NCBI RefSeq assembly: GCF_017583065.1
Contig: NZ_JAGEVL010000003.1
Coordinates: 1-64,000 of the forward strand
DNA length: 64,000 nt
Reading direction: 5' to 3'
From: Staphylococcus shinii
GTDB taxonomy: Bacteria; Bacillota; Bacilli; Staphylococcales; Staphylococcaceae
A program made the position numbers and the translations under genes. Below the pieces are notes generated by a model. The model did not search any database and was not told the origin of the DNA. It worked only from the letters and a program-made list of their open reading frames with translations. Numbering within the stretch: position 1 is the stretch's first letter; the number at the start of each line of letters is the position of its first letter. Shown here one piece after another: positions 29,960 to 39,349 of this stretch.

Positions 29960-29973
29960 AGAAAGCGCTTACA
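29960..29973 (-). promoter_or_regulatory. CcpA cre site upstream of the lipase operon
   Basis: On the minus strand TGTAAGCGCTTTCT, one base from the consensus TGWAARCGNTWNCA. It lies about 20 bp before the first peptide ATG and downstream of a possible promoter (TTGATT, 18 bp, TAAAAT), so bound CcpA would block elongation. It predicts glucose repression of lipase and both peptides. Confidence 0.65.
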
Positions 29974-30130
29974 TTGTTTGAGAAAAATTTTATTTATCAA
30001 AAGAATTTCCAATCAATTGTTAAAACATCTCGATAATTAACAACAAAAACTTTCAATAAATAATTTAATTAGATTTTACTAAATAAAGTATTTTTAGTCA
30101 ATAACTGATTACAATTAAATGATGCACAAT

Positions 30131-30165
30131 AAAAAATCCCCGGAGCGTTAAGCAGCGAGGATTTT
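30131..30165 (-). terminator. Terminator of the NSS transporter gene
   Basis: aaaatccccg / cgaggatttt (one mismatch), followed on the minus strand by TTTTTT. It begins 7 bp after the stop at 30172. Confidence 0.75.
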
Positions 30166-30171
30166 CCATAG

Positions 30172-31500
30172 TTATATAAATTGAGCTACGAATATCAACA
30201 CAATAACTACTGGTAAAATAAATTTAATTAAGTAGTACCATGGCATAAATAATTTAAATCTATCTGTTCCAAAATGTGTTTTTAAGTCATTTTTATCTAA
30301 TAATTGACCAACTACAAGCGTCGTTCCTAATGCGCCTAATGGCATTAAAATATTTGATACTAAAAAGTCCATATTATCAAATATTGTTCCAGCACCAAAT
30401 TGAATGCCACTTAGGCTACTAAATGACAAAGTGGCCGGTATACTAATGATAAATACTAAAATACTTGCATAAATTGCTATAGCTTTACGTTTTGAATTAT
30501 CATTTTTAGTAAAGTTTGAAACATTTAACTCAAGTAATGAAATCGATGATGTCAGTGCAGCAAATAAAAATAGAATTAAAAAGATAAAATAAAACCCTTG
30601 TCCATAGGCCATTTGATCAAATACTTGCGGTAACACTTTAAATAATAATCCAGGTCCCTCAGTAGGATTATATCCAAAAGCTGCAATAGCAGGGAATATC
30701 GCTAAGCCTGCTAAAATAGATACCAAAATATTCATTCCTACAATTGAAACAGCAGATGTCTTAATTGTCATCTCTTTTGAAGCATAGCTCGCATAGGTAA
30801 TCATTCCTGTCGTTCCTAAAGATAACGTGAAAAATGACTGCCCTAGCGCAAATAATACACCTTCCATAGAAATATCTTTTAATCTAGGTTGTAATATATA
30901 TTTTAAACCTTCAATCGAACCTTCTAACGAAAGTGATTTAATTACGATGATAATTAGAAAAATAAATAATAGTGGCATCATAAATTTAGAAGCTTTTTCT
31001 AACCCTTTTTCTACACCCATCATTACAATAATCATTGTTAATAGAATAAAAATACCTTGTCCCGTTATCGTTAACCATGGATTTCCTATAATTGACTCAA
31101 ACTTTATACTTCCTAATGTATTATCGCTAAAAGTCACTATTTGGAAAGCTACATTCAAGATATAGATAATAATCCAACCACCTATAACACTGTAAAAGCC
31201 AAATAATATAAATACAGCTAAGTTACCATTCCATCCAATAATATTTAGCCATTTCTTTTTAGTTAATTTTTCATAAATTTTAGTCGTGTATGTTTTACCC
31301 ATTTTTCCGACTGTAAATTCCATCATAAGTAATGGCAATCCAACGAAAATGGTAAATACTAAAAACATTAATAAAAATGCGCCACCGCCGTATATCCCAG
31401 CCATATACGGGAACTTCCACATGGCACCTAGCCCTATCGCGGAACCAGCACTTGCTAAAATAAACCCTGTCGAGGATTTCCACTGTGATTGTTTATTCAT
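30172..31500 (-). CDS. Sodium-dependent transporter, NSS/SNF family
   Basis: 442 aa with about eleven membrane segments, the size of bacterial NSS proteins. The N-terminal signature SAGSAIGLGAMWKFPYMAGIYGGGAFLLMF gives the unwound first helix that binds sodium and substrate. SFFTLSLGTTGMITYASYA (sixth helix) is also typical. Relatives carry aromatic or branched amino acids, such as TnaT and MhsT. The substrate cannot be told. Divergent from brnQ. Confidence 0.92.
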   Translation of the reverse strand: MNKQSQWKSSTGFILASAGSAIGLGAMWKFPYMAGIYGGGAFLLMFLVFTIFVGLPLLMMEFTVGKMGKTYTTKIYEKLTKKKWLNIIGWNGNLAVFILFGFYSVIGGWIIIYILNVAFQIVTFSDNTLGSIKFESIIGNPWLTITGQGIFILLTMIIVMMGVEKGLEKASKFMMPLLFIFLIIIVIKSLSLEGSIEGLKYILQPRLKDISMEGVLFALGQSFFTLSLGTTGMITYASYASKEMTIKTSAVSIVGMNILVSILAGLAIFPAIAAFGYNPTEGPGLLFKVLPQVFDQMAYGQGFYFIFLILFLFAALTSSISLLELNVSNFTKNDNSKRKAIAIYASILVFIISIPATLSFSSLSGIQFGAGTIFDNMDFLVSNILMPLGALGTTLVVGQLLDKNDLKTHFGTDRFKLFMPWYYLIKFILPVVIVLIFVAQFI

Positions 31501-31706
31501 AAATTCTACATCCTTTATATTTTACAAAACTTTATTGCGTTAAAGCGTTTGTGTGACATAGCATCTACTATACCATTTTTCCATATTTGACTCAATATGT
31601 TTTTTCGACTACTAAAGCTACAAACTTGCCATTACAGTCATTAAGCAAATTAAAAACTTTTGAATATTTCATGACTTTTCCTACTTGCAATACTTTAAAT
31701 ATTAAA

Positions 31707-31721
31707 AATTATCTGACATTT
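31707..31721 (+). promoter_or_regulatory. CodY box upstream of brnQ
   Basis: AATTATCTGACATTT matches AATTTTCWGAAAATT at 12 of 15 positions, about 80 bp before the brnQ ATG. brnQ genes are known CodY targets, which would repress import when branched-chain amino acids abound. No other gene lies in the 31501-31801 gap. Confidence 0.5.
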
Positions 31722-31801
31722 CATTGAATAAACTGATTATTTATGTTAAAGTAGCATGTGTTTTGTGCAAGATAATCTCCTTGAAATTGAGGTATATAAA
31801 A

Positions 31802-33103
31802 ATGAATAAACTTATCCTAATTTCTGGTCTAATGTTATTCTCATTTTTCTTTGGCGCCGGAAATTTAATATTTCCACCTATGTTGGGTTACACAGCTCAA
31901 GAAAATATGTGGGTTTCAATGACTGGATTTGCTATTACTGGTATATTACTACCTTACTTAACAGTTATTGTAGTTGCCTATATGAATGGTGGCGTAGAAA
32001 GCATCGGTAACAGAGTCCATCCGGTATTCGGTACGGTCTTTGCAATCTGTATTTATTTATCAATCGGTGCATTATACGGTATTCCTCGTGCTGCTAACGT
32101 TGCCTATGAAATTGGAACCAATCATATATTACCCGTACATAATCAATTCACTTTGATTGTGTTTTCATTAATATTTTTCCTTATTGTTTATATTATCGCT
32201 TTATATCCAAGCCGCATTATAGATAATTTAGGTAAATACTTAACGCCAATTTTAATAATTATTATCGCGCTTTTATGTATATTGGTAATAATTAACCCTG
32301 AAGGTTCAATTGGGCAAGCAAGTGGTGAATATGCTCAAACCCCACTAGTGTCAGGTATTCTACAAGGATACTTTACGATGGATTTAGTAGCCGCCCTTGC
32401 GTTTTCCGTAGTTATCGTCCAAATGTTTAAATTAAATGGCGTTGATAATCAAAAAACACTCGTCAAGCACGTGATTAAAGCAGGTTTAATATCAGCAGCT
32501 TTACTGCTCGTTATTTATTTTGCACTTGCTTATGTCGGAGCTACAACAAGTCATCCTGGATTCAAAGATGGTACAGATATTTTAACGTTTAATTCTTTAC
32601 GTGTGTTTGGATCTATTGGTAATTTATTATTCGGTATTATTGTTATCCTAGCATGTTTAACTACATGTATTGGCTTAGTCAATGCCTGTGCTGCATTTGC
32701 TATGAAAAAATTACCTAAAATATCTTATAAAAAGTTCGTATTGGTATTCTCTTTACTTGGTTTTATCGTTTCAACACTAGGTTTAGAACTTATTTTACAA
32801 ATCGCTGTTCCATTATTAACATTTATTTATCCAACATCGATTGTATTGGTACTGATTTCTTTAGTTAGTATTTTCATTCCATTTGAAATGAGATTTGCTT
32901 TTATCTTACCGACTATTGTGACACTCGTTATCTCAGTGCTACAAATACTAAATGATTTCAACTTATTTAAATCGCTAAATGCGTTATATCAAAAGTTACC
33001 GTTAGCTGATATTCAATTAAGTTGGTTGTTACCATTTATCATTTTAGTTATTGTCGGTTTAATTATTGATTTTTTAAAAAGAAATACTGTAAAGCCATCA
33101 TAA
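31802..33103 (+). CDS. brnQ: Branched-chain amino acid:sodium symporter BrnQ
   Basis: 433 aa from the ATG at 31802 (GAGGT 8 nt upstream); an in-frame upstream ATG at 31724 has no ribosome site. Twelve membrane segments. Signature FSFFFGAGNLIFPPMLG at the start and ALYGIPRAANVAYEIG in the third segment. Imports leucine, isoleucine and valine. A perfect 16-bp-stem terminator follows. Confidence 0.95.
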   Translation: MNKLILISGLMLFSFFFGAGNLIFPPMLGYTAQENMWVSMTGFAITGILLPYLTVIVVAYMNGGVESIGNRVHPVFGTVFAICIYLSIGALYGIPRAANVAYEIGTNHILPVHNQFTLIVFSLIFFLIVYIIALYPSRIIDNLGKYLTPILIIIIALLCILVIINPEGSIGQASGEYAQTPLVSGILQGYFTMDLVAALAFSVVIVQMFKLNGVDNQKTLVKHVIKAGLISAALLLVIYFALAYVGATTSHPGFKDGTDILTFNSLRVFGSIGNLLFGIIVILACLTTCIGLVNACAAFAMKKLPKISYKKFVLVFSLLGFIVSTLGLELILQIAVPLLTFIYPTSIVLVLISLVSIFIPFEMRFAFILPTIVTLVISVLQILNDFNLFKSLNALYQKLPLADIQLSWLLPFIILVIVGLIIDFLKRNTVKPS

Positions 33104-33190
33104 TCTTGAAAACTTTTAACTGTTAATATCTGAGACATAAGTAATAGTCTTTAGACTTTTTTTAATACTTGTGTTTTAACATAGAATTTA

Positions 33191-33248
33191 AAGGGAGTGA
33201 AGATATGAAATCATGTTATTGAATTCATATCTTCACTCCTTATTTTTA
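33191..33248 (+). terminator. Terminator of brnQ
   Basis: Perfect 16-bp stem (33194-33209 with 33224-33239), 14-nt loop, then TTATTTTT. Confidence 0.8.
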
Positions 33249-33344
33249 ATATGATATCTGAGGATAATATCTATTGAATTTGTTATGATAGCTAATAATT
33301 AATTAAAGCAATATTCCATATAAATAAAAGAATGGAGTTTTAAT

Positions 33345-33716
33345 ATGAATGAATTCAAAGATTTTTTAGAGTCTATTGATAATGCATCACACAAAGAGAA
33401 AATGGAAGCTATTTTCAATTGGATTTCAGAAACATTTCCAAACCTTGAAACTACAGTAAAATGGAACCAACCAATGTACACAGATCACGGCACTTTTATC
33501 ATTGCGTTTAGTAAATCAAAAGCACATTTCTCAGTAGCACCTGAACCAAAGGCATTAGCTGAATTCACTCAAAAAATAAAAGCCGCTGGTTACTCACAGA
33601 CGAATAATTTATTTCGCATAAAATGGGAGCAAGATATTGACTATGCCTTATTAAAAGAAATCATCCAATACAATATCGATGATAAGACTGATTGTGCAAC
33701 GTTTTGGCGAACGTAA
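33345..33716 (+). CDS. DUF1801 / YdhG-like protein
   Basis: 123 aa. Pattern of the DUF1801 family: EAIFNWISETFPNLETTVKWNQPMYTDHGTFIIAFSKSKAHFSVAPEP. The fold is frataxin-like, and the Bacillus relative YdhG (Fra) was proposed to deliver iron for Fe-S and heme assembly. Whether this protein does so is inference. GGAG precedes the ATG. Confidence 0.82.
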   Translation: MNEFKDFLESIDNASHKEKMEAIFNWISETFPNLETTVKWNQPMYTDHGTFIIAFSKSKAHFSVAPEPKALAEFTQKIKAAGYSQTNNLFRIKWEQDIDYALLKEIIQYNIDDKTDCATFWRT

Positions 33717-33742
33717 TCCAAACATTTTCAACATTTAAAAAA

Positions 33743-33775
33743 AGAGACCCTCTAACTTCATGAAGTAGGATCTCT
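33743..33775 (-). terminator. Terminator of the flotillin gene
   Basis: Hairpin agagaccctctaactt / the complementary arm ending ggatctct, with TTTTTTT on the minus strand. It lies beyond the plus-direction hairpin at 33781-33835, so the two convergent terminators are crossed: each transcript passes through the other's hairpin first. Confidence 0.7.
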
Positions 33776-33780
33776 AATTT

Positions 33781-33835
33781 ACCTCAGTACAAAAGTTTTA
33801 TAACTTTTGCTTACTGAGGTTATTTTTTATTTTTC
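33781..33835 (+). terminator. Terminator of the DUF1801 gene
   Basis: acctcagta / tactgaggt with inner aaaagtt / aactttt, followed by TATTTTTTATTTTT. It overlaps the very end of the flotillin gene (stop at 33827). Confidence 0.8.
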
Positions 33836-35359
33836 TGTTGTTTGGTTATTGTCGTCATTACGATTATCTTTTATTTGATTTGGAGTATCTTCAATAGACA
33901 CTTCATCGTTGCCCTTTTCTCTTTGTTCTAAAGACGTATCATCATTTGTTTCTTCATTTTGTTCGAAAGCATACGTTTTCTTTTGATTTGAAACATTTTC
34001 AAGCATCTTAGTTAAATTAAAACCGGTCATTTGGTTTAAACCTTCTTCGGCGTTAGCCATTTGGGCAATAATACCTTTTGATAATGAATTGACACCTTCA
34101 CCATTTCCACCATCTAAAATACGAATATTTTCAACATTAGATAATGGCTCAGCCAACGCTCTAGCAAACTCAGGCATTGTTTTAATCATCAATTCAGCTA
34201 ACATAACATCTTTATTCTCAGCAAGCGCATTCGCTCTTTCTCTTAAACCGTCAGCCTTGGCTTTCTCTTGTTCTCTGATAACTTCTGCTTCAGCTTTACC
34301 TTCTTTAAGTCGTGCTTCATAAGCAGCTTCAGCTTGCTTTATCTTAATTGTTGCATCTGTTTCTGATTGTTGACGACGCACGTCATCTTTTTGACGTTGA
34401 ATATGTACATCATTCTCACGTTCCATCTGTATCAAATGTAACTCATTTTCTTTTTCGCTACGTTGAACGTTTAATTGTTTTTCTTTGATTTCTAAAGCTC
34501 TAGATTCTTTTTCTAACTGCCCTGAAGCTTCAGCTTGGGCTTGAGCTTTATTTGTTTCACTTAAAATAGCTTGTTCTTTTAAATCTTTCTCTCTACGTGA
34601 ATCTGCAACATTCATTTGACGAGATATTTTTTCTTTCTCAGTTAATTCAGTATTCTCAGCAATTTTCATTTCAGTTTCGCGTGCCGCATCACTTTCGGCA
34701 ATGTCAGCTTTTTTCTTAATTTTAGCAATTTCAGGTTTCCCTAAATTCTCTAGGTAGCCTTCGTTATCGCTAATGTCCGATAGCCCTAATGACGTAATAG
34801 TAAAGCCCATATTGTTAAGTTGTTCTTGAGCAACTTCGGTTACTTTATTATTAAATGCCTCTCTATCTGAATTGATTTCCTCTACTGTCATTTTAGATAA
34901 TATTGCTCGTAAGTTGGTGTTCAACACTTGTGATATTTCTTCAGATACTTCATCTTTTGATTTCCCTAAGAATTGTTCAGCATATTTAACAATACCTTGT
35001 AATTGATCTGCAACTTTAACTGTAGCAACTGCTTCAGCCTCTATGCCAACACCAGCTTTGGTCCACACAACCGGCGTTTTAATTTCCAATTGGAAAGATT
35101 TCAATGATATACGTGTTGATGATTGGAACATTTTCATTCTATAACCGCCACCACGGACCACTCTCATATGACGGCCTTCATCATCTTGATAAACATTAGA
35201 TTCAGTTTTTGGATTACCAATATTTGGTCCAGTAATAATTAAAGCTTCGTTGGATGGCACCGTTTTAAATCTTGCTTTCATATAAAGATACCAAACTAAA
35301 CCACCAAATAGTATCAGACCTATGATAGTAGCAATACCGATTAGTACTAATAGATTCAT
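33827..35359 (-). CDS. floT: Flotillin-like protein FloT (YuaG type)
   Basis: 510 aa, the length of Bacillus FloT. One N-terminal membrane segment (about 4-28), an SPFH/band-7 domain (about 35-210: VVRGGGYRMKMFQSSTRISL; EEISQVLNTNLRAILSKMTVEEINSDR), then a long coiled coil rich in Glu-Ala (AQAQAEASGQLEKE; KQAEAAYEARLKEGKAEAEV). The C-terminus is Asn/Asp-rich. Scaffold of membrane microdomains. The NfeD partner (YuaF), usually adjacent, is absent. S. aureus normally has only FloA, so this looks accessory. Confidence 0.92.
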   Translation of the reverse strand: MNLLVLIGIATIIGLILFGGLVWYLYMKARFKTVPSNEALIITGPNIGNPKTESNVYQDDEGRHMRVVRGGGYRMKMFQSSTRISLKSFQLEIKTPVVWTKAGVGIEAEAVATVKVADQLQGIVKYAEQFLGKSKDEVSEEISQVLNTNLRAILSKMTVEEINSDREAFNNKVTEVAQEQLNNMGFTITSLGLSDISDNEGYLENLGKPEIAKIKKKADIAESDAARETEMKIAENTELTEKEKISRQMNVADSRREKDLKEQAILSETNKAQAQAEASGQLEKESRALEIKEKQLNVQRSEKENELHLIQMERENDVHIQRQKDDVRRQQSETDATIKIKQAEAAYEARLKEGKAEAEVIREQEKAKADGLRERANALAENKDVMLAELMIKTMPEFARALAEPLSNVENIRILDGGNGEGVNSLSKGIIAQMANAEEGLNQMTGFNLTKMLENVSNQKKTYAFEQNEETNDDTSLEQREKGNDEVSIEDTPNQIKDNRNDDNNQTTEK

Positions 35360-35549
35360 GTCACTCGTCTCCTAATTTGTTTTATATTTTGATAAATTCT
35401 AAATAAACACTCCATATATCACTTTATTATAAATACAATAATAAGTATATATTTAAAATGAATAATCTTTAAATCTATTCAAAAACTTTTGATATTAATT
35501 TGATTGCAGACTAATATCAAAACAACAAAAAGTGAGTTTAAGGCATTTC

Positions 35550-36251
35550 TCATATTTTAATCTTTAACATAGTATTTGCATTAGTTTGGAATTCATAATC
35601 AACTTTTACTTCTTCTATTTTACAACCTAGCTCAGACAAATACTTTATTATATCGTCTAGCTTCTCATAACGTTCACCTTTTAAATTAACAATTGGAAAA
35701 ATACGTATTTCTTTTTTAGTTACCCTTAACATTTCATTTATCGTCTGTTTATGAAAATTATAATCAAAGTGATCAGCGTACATAAATAAAAAATGCGCAG
35801 ATAATAAGATATCAAATTCATTATTTTTATATGGTATCTTGGGCAATGAGGCTACTTTATATGATTTAGGATATTGTTCCATATCATAAATACAATCTGT
35901 TAATGCTTGCATTCTATACCTCTTCAAGTGGCTGATATTCTTAAAGTAACTCCAACAATAATTTGATTTTGATGATTGCATCTTCTCCATAGCGTGCTTT
36001 AAATCATCTTTCCCCTTATTGTATAATTCTGTAGCATTAAAAGTATATGCAATATCGCATGCCTCTATATTCAAACCCTTGTTTCTACCTATCGCTGTAA
36101 ATGAACATGCACCAGCAGGGCAATCTAATATTTTTTTGCCTTCCAAGTCAGCTAAATGTAATCTAAACATATGTAAGTACTCTTCATACGTACGACCAAT
36201 AAAAATAATCCGATCAATCTCTAGTTTCGTACTTTCTCCCTCTTCGCTCAT
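35550..36251 (-). CDS. SAM-dependent methyltransferase (class I)
   Basis: 233 aa. Motif I is KKILDCPAGACSFTAIGRN (about residues 38-56), followed by the acidic residue strand IEACDIAY. Motif IV region is NEFDILLSAHFLFMY, followed by an RVTKKEIRIFPIV strand. The substrate is unknown. No partner gene in the same operon is clear. Translation starts at 36251. Confidence 0.8.
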   Translation of the reverse strand: MSEEGESTKLEIDRIIFIGRTYEEYLHMFRLHLADLEGKKILDCPAGACSFTAIGRNKGLNIEACDIAYTFNATELYNKGKDDLKHAMEKMQSSKSNYCWSYFKNISHLKRYRMQALTDCIYDMEQYPKSYKVASLPKIPYKNNEFDILLSAHFLFMYADHFDYNFHKQTINEMLRVTKKEIRIFPIVNLKGERYEKLDDIIKYLSELGCKIEEVKVDYEFQTNANTMLKIKI

Positions 36252-36427
36252 TTATATATTCCTTGTAATTATTACATAAGTCTAATGAAATTTTTAATCA
36301 TGCTTACATATAGTTTCTAATCCATTAAGCGCTACAATTTTGTAATATTTCAAAGCTCGCAGTTGTTCTTTATTAATAGGCTATATAATCAATTCTATAC
36401 TCGTTCACACTAATTTTGTATCATCAC

Positions 36428-37408
36428 CTATAACGTCCATTTGATCAACGTAGATGCATAAGCTAATCCACCGCCAAATCCAACTAATAAAACTAAATCA
36501 CCTTTTTTGATTTTATTCTCTTTGACTGCTAGATCGATGGCCAACGGAATTGTAGCAGATGACGTATTGCCATAGTATTCAAGACTTTTTAATGCTTTAT
36601 CTCTTGCTATACCAGATTTATCACATATAGATTCAATCATTCTAGCGTTCGCACTATGTGGTACAAACCAATCTAAATCTTCTTTCGTGTAATTGGCTTT
36701 ATTCAAAGTCTGCTCAATAATTCTCGGTACATTGCCTACTGCCCATTTGTAGACACCACGGCCATTTTGGACAATAAATCCTGGATTTTCTAACGCTTCG
36801 TCAAACATTGCTTCAGATAATTCCGAACAATATAAATTATGACCTTTTTTACCATCTGAGCCGGCATCACTGGCTACAAAACTCGTTTCATCTTCACTAT
36901 ATTCTACTAAAAATGCACCCGCGCCATCTCCGAATAATATGCATGTGCCACGATCTTTATAGTCTGTAATCTTAGATAATGTTTCTGCTCCTATAACTAA
37001 AACTTTCTTATTTTGACCTGAAGTTATGAGACCATTTGCAATATTAAGACCATAAGTAAAACCAGCACAAGCCGCATTAATATCTATTGCACCTGCATTT
37101 TCCAACTCTAACTTAGCTTGTACATAAGAAGCGACACTTGGCGTTTTATAATCGGCTGTCAACGTTGCATTAACAATCATATCCACATCACTTAAATCGA
37201 CTTGATATTTCTCTTGTAAATCCAACACTGCTTTATAACTAATATCACTTGTATACTCGTCTTCTTTTGTAATTCTTCTTTCTACGATTCCAGTTCTTTG
37301 TTGTATCCATTCATCTGACGTATCTACTATATTTTCAAAATCATGATTATCCATTATTTGTTCTGGAACGTAGGAACCCTGTGCAGTAATTTTGGCAAAC
37401 GAATTCAT
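36428..37408 (-). CDS. 3-oxoacyl-ACP synthase III homologue (second FabH type)
   Basis: 326 aa. Complete thiolase-fold active site: Cys114 (NAACAGFTYG), His251 (FVPHSANARMIES) and Asn281 (YYGNTSSATIP). Also RTGIVERR, typical of FabH. It stands alone, not with fabF or fabD, so it is likely an additional enzyme such as Bacillus FabHB (YhfB) or a special branched-chain starter enzyme, not the main FabH. AAAGGGG precedes the ATG. Confidence 0.88.
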   Translation of the reverse strand: MNSFAKITAQGSYVPEQIMDNHDFENIVDTSDEWIQQRTGIVERRITKEDEYTSDISYKAVLDLQEKYQVDLSDVDMIVNATLTADYKTPSVASYVQAKLELENAGAIDINAACAGFTYGLNIANGLITSGQNKKVLVIGAETLSKITDYKDRGTCILFGDGAGAFLVEYSEDETSFVASDAGSDGKKGHNLYCSELSEAMFDEALENPGFIVQNGRGVYKWAVGNVPRIIEQTLNKANYTKEDLDWFVPHSANARMIESICDKSGIARDKALKSLEYYGNTSSATIPLAIDLAVKENKIKKGDLVLLVGFGGGLAYASTLIKWTL

Positions 37409-37597
37409 ATGATCATCCCCTTTGACTATAATAATTATATATTTCCATATTATTCATGCTACTATTTTCACAAACAAATTTAAATGATAATTTTAATTAT
37501 AAATTTATAGATTTAAATAAAAAAATCATCAAAAAGCTTGCTTGATATTGCGCTCTAAGGTTTATTGTTGAAATATATTCAAAGGAGGTTTTATAAT

Positions 37598-38356
37598 ATG
37601 GGAAAATTCAATAGTTTAAATGACAAAGTTGTAGTAATTGCAGGCGGTGCAAAAAACCTTGGTGGCTTATTAAGTAAGAATTATGCTGAGCAAGGAGCCA
37701 AATTAGTGATTCATCATCACGATGAACAATCTTTGGATGAAGCTCAAGACACTCTTGCACAAGTTGAATCACTAGGCGGTGAAGGTACATTATTTTCTGG
37801 TGATTTAACACAAGTGAGTAATGTTGAATCCTTATTCCAGCACGCTCAAAATACTTTTGGAAAAATCGATATTGCTATTAACACAGTAGGAAAAGTGCTG
37901 AAAAAACCTATTGCTGATACGAGCGAAGAAGAATTTGATAACATGGCAGATATTAATGCAAAATCAGCTTATTTCTTTATAAAATACGCTGAAAAAGCTA
38001 TGAATGACAACGGTAAAATTATCACGCTGGCAACTGCTTTACTTGCCGCCTATACAGGATTTTACGCTACTTATGCAGGGGGGAAATCGCCCGTAGAACA
38101 TTACACACGTGCAGCATCTAAAGAATATATGGACAGAGGCATTTCTGTTAATGCTGTTGCTCCTGGACCAATGGACACACCCTTCTTCTATCCTCAAGAG
38201 AGCGAAGAAGCGGTCGCATTTCACAAATCACAAGCACTTCATAACCAACTAACAAATATTGAAGACATTGCGCCCATTATTACTTTTTTAACCACAGACG
38301 GTTGGTGGATTAATGGACAAACATTATTTGCAAATGGTGGTTATACTACGCGTTAA
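37598..38356 (+). CDS. Short-chain dehydrogenase/reductase
   Basis: 252 aa from the ATG at 37598 after AAAGGAGG. NAD(P) motif VVIAGGAKNLGGLLSKNYA (a GGAKNLGG variant of TGxxxGxG). NNAG is replaced by INTVGK. Catalytic Tyr-x3-Lys is in ATYAGGKSP. The end has VAPGPMDTPFFYP. Such SDRs resemble enoyl-ACP or ketoreductases in layout. Divergent from the FabH homologue, and followed by a 106-aa gene and a MerR gene. Substrate unknown. Confidence 0.9.
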   Translation: MGKFNSLNDKVVVIAGGAKNLGGLLSKNYAEQGAKLVIHHHDEQSLDEAQDTLAQVESLGGEGTLFSGDLTQVSNVESLFQHAQNTFGKIDIAINTVGKVLKKPIADTSEEEFDNMADINAKSAYFFIKYAEKAMNDNGKIITLATALLAAYTGFYATYAGGKSPVEHYTRAASKEYMDRGISVNAVAPGPMDTPFFYPQESEEAVAFHKSQALHNQLTNIEDIAPIITFLTTDGWWINGQTLFANGGYTTR

Positions 38357-38386
38357 TGTATTTAAAAATTAGGAGGTTATTAAACT

Positions 38387-38707
38387 ATGTATTACTTTGT
38401 AGCAATCTTTAAAGATACTGAAACAGAAATACAAATCATTTCAGAAGAAAGTGTTATCGACGACAAGCGCATTACAATTCCTAATGAAAATTATGTGAAT
38501 GCTTTAGCCAAAGAAATCATAGAATTATCTCATCAAAACCAGTTGTATCATAATGATATTAAACGCATCGGTTTATGTATCAATGATTATACGTTAGTAG
38601 GCTACGACACAATGGACGACTTACAAAAAGATTTAGCATCCACATTTGGCTTTGAAGCCATAATTGACAATAATTATGAACATTTATTAGCAACACTTAT
38701 TAAATAA
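38387..38707 (+). CDS. Small protein of unknown function, possible ROK-kinase-like remnant
   Basis: 106 aa with AGGAGG upstream, 30 bp after the SDR stop, so probably cotranscribed. The stretch IKRIGLCINDYTLVGYDTMDDL then STFGFEAIIDNNYEHLLATLI has the rhythm of the ROK sugar-kinase segment (iGigvpG then fg.pv.ieND..aaalae). It lacks the phosphate motif DxGxT at the start and the rest of the enzyme. Homology is unproven; treat it as unknown. Confidence 0.6.
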   Translation: MYYFVAIFKDTETEIQIISEESVIDDKRITIPNENYVNALAKEIIELSHQNQLYHNDIKRIGLCINDYTLVGYDTMDDLQKDLASTFGFEAIIDNNYEHLLATLIK

Positions 38708-38905
38708 TAAAAAGATTTAAATTCAAATGCAATCATTCTATAAAAAACTACAAAATGGAATTTTCACAAGTTTTTAGTATTTCTTAATTCATATGTTTTA
38801 TGCTCGTCAGATATATTATAACCTTGTGTTTTAAGAAGGCAGGGGTATGAACATAACGTTTAAGTTGTGTGACCTTCCTGTCTTTTCCTTTTAGGAGGTA
38901 AAAGT

Positions 38906-39253
38906 ATGCAAGTTAAAAAAGCAGCTGAACAATTAGACATGAGTGAACATACGCTTCGCTATTATGATAAGGCCGGGCTTTTCCCTTTTGTTTCAAGAAA
39001 TCAAAATGGTTATAGAGACTTTTCAGAAGAAGACTTATATTGGATTGAATTTATAAAATGCATGAGACAGACACATATGCCTGTCTCAAAATTAAAGGAA
39101 ATCGCTGAATTGTATCATCAAGGGAGTACTACCAAACAAAAGCGTAAAGAAATATTTTTAGACCATCAGCAAAATTTAATAGAACAAAAAAAGATTATTG
39201 ACGAAGGTCTGCAAACACTAGAAGAAAAGTTCAAATTGTTAGAAAGTGAATAA
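38906..39253 (+). CDS. MerR-family transcriptional regulator
   Basis: 115 aa. N-terminal MerR helix-turn-helix VKKAAEQLDMSEHTLRYYDKAGLFPF, wing SRNQNGYRDFSEEDLYWIEFI, then a coiled dimer helix. No cysteine in the C-terminal part suggests a metal or thiol site, so it is nearer the AdhR/YfmP-like group. It may regulate the SDR unit upstream. AGGAGG precedes the ATG. Confidence 0.9.
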   Translation: MQVKKAAEQLDMSEHTLRYYDKAGLFPFVSRNQNGYRDFSEEDLYWIEFIKCMRQTHMPVSKLKEIAELYHQGSTTKQKRKEIFLDHQQNLIEQKKIIDEGLQTLEEKFKLLESE

Positions 39254-39349
39254 ATTCAATGTTAGAAGGAGCTATAACTTATAGCGCTAGACTTCCGCAA
39301 AATATTAAAATGCAATTATTTTCATTCTATTTAATGTTACATAGCGCTC

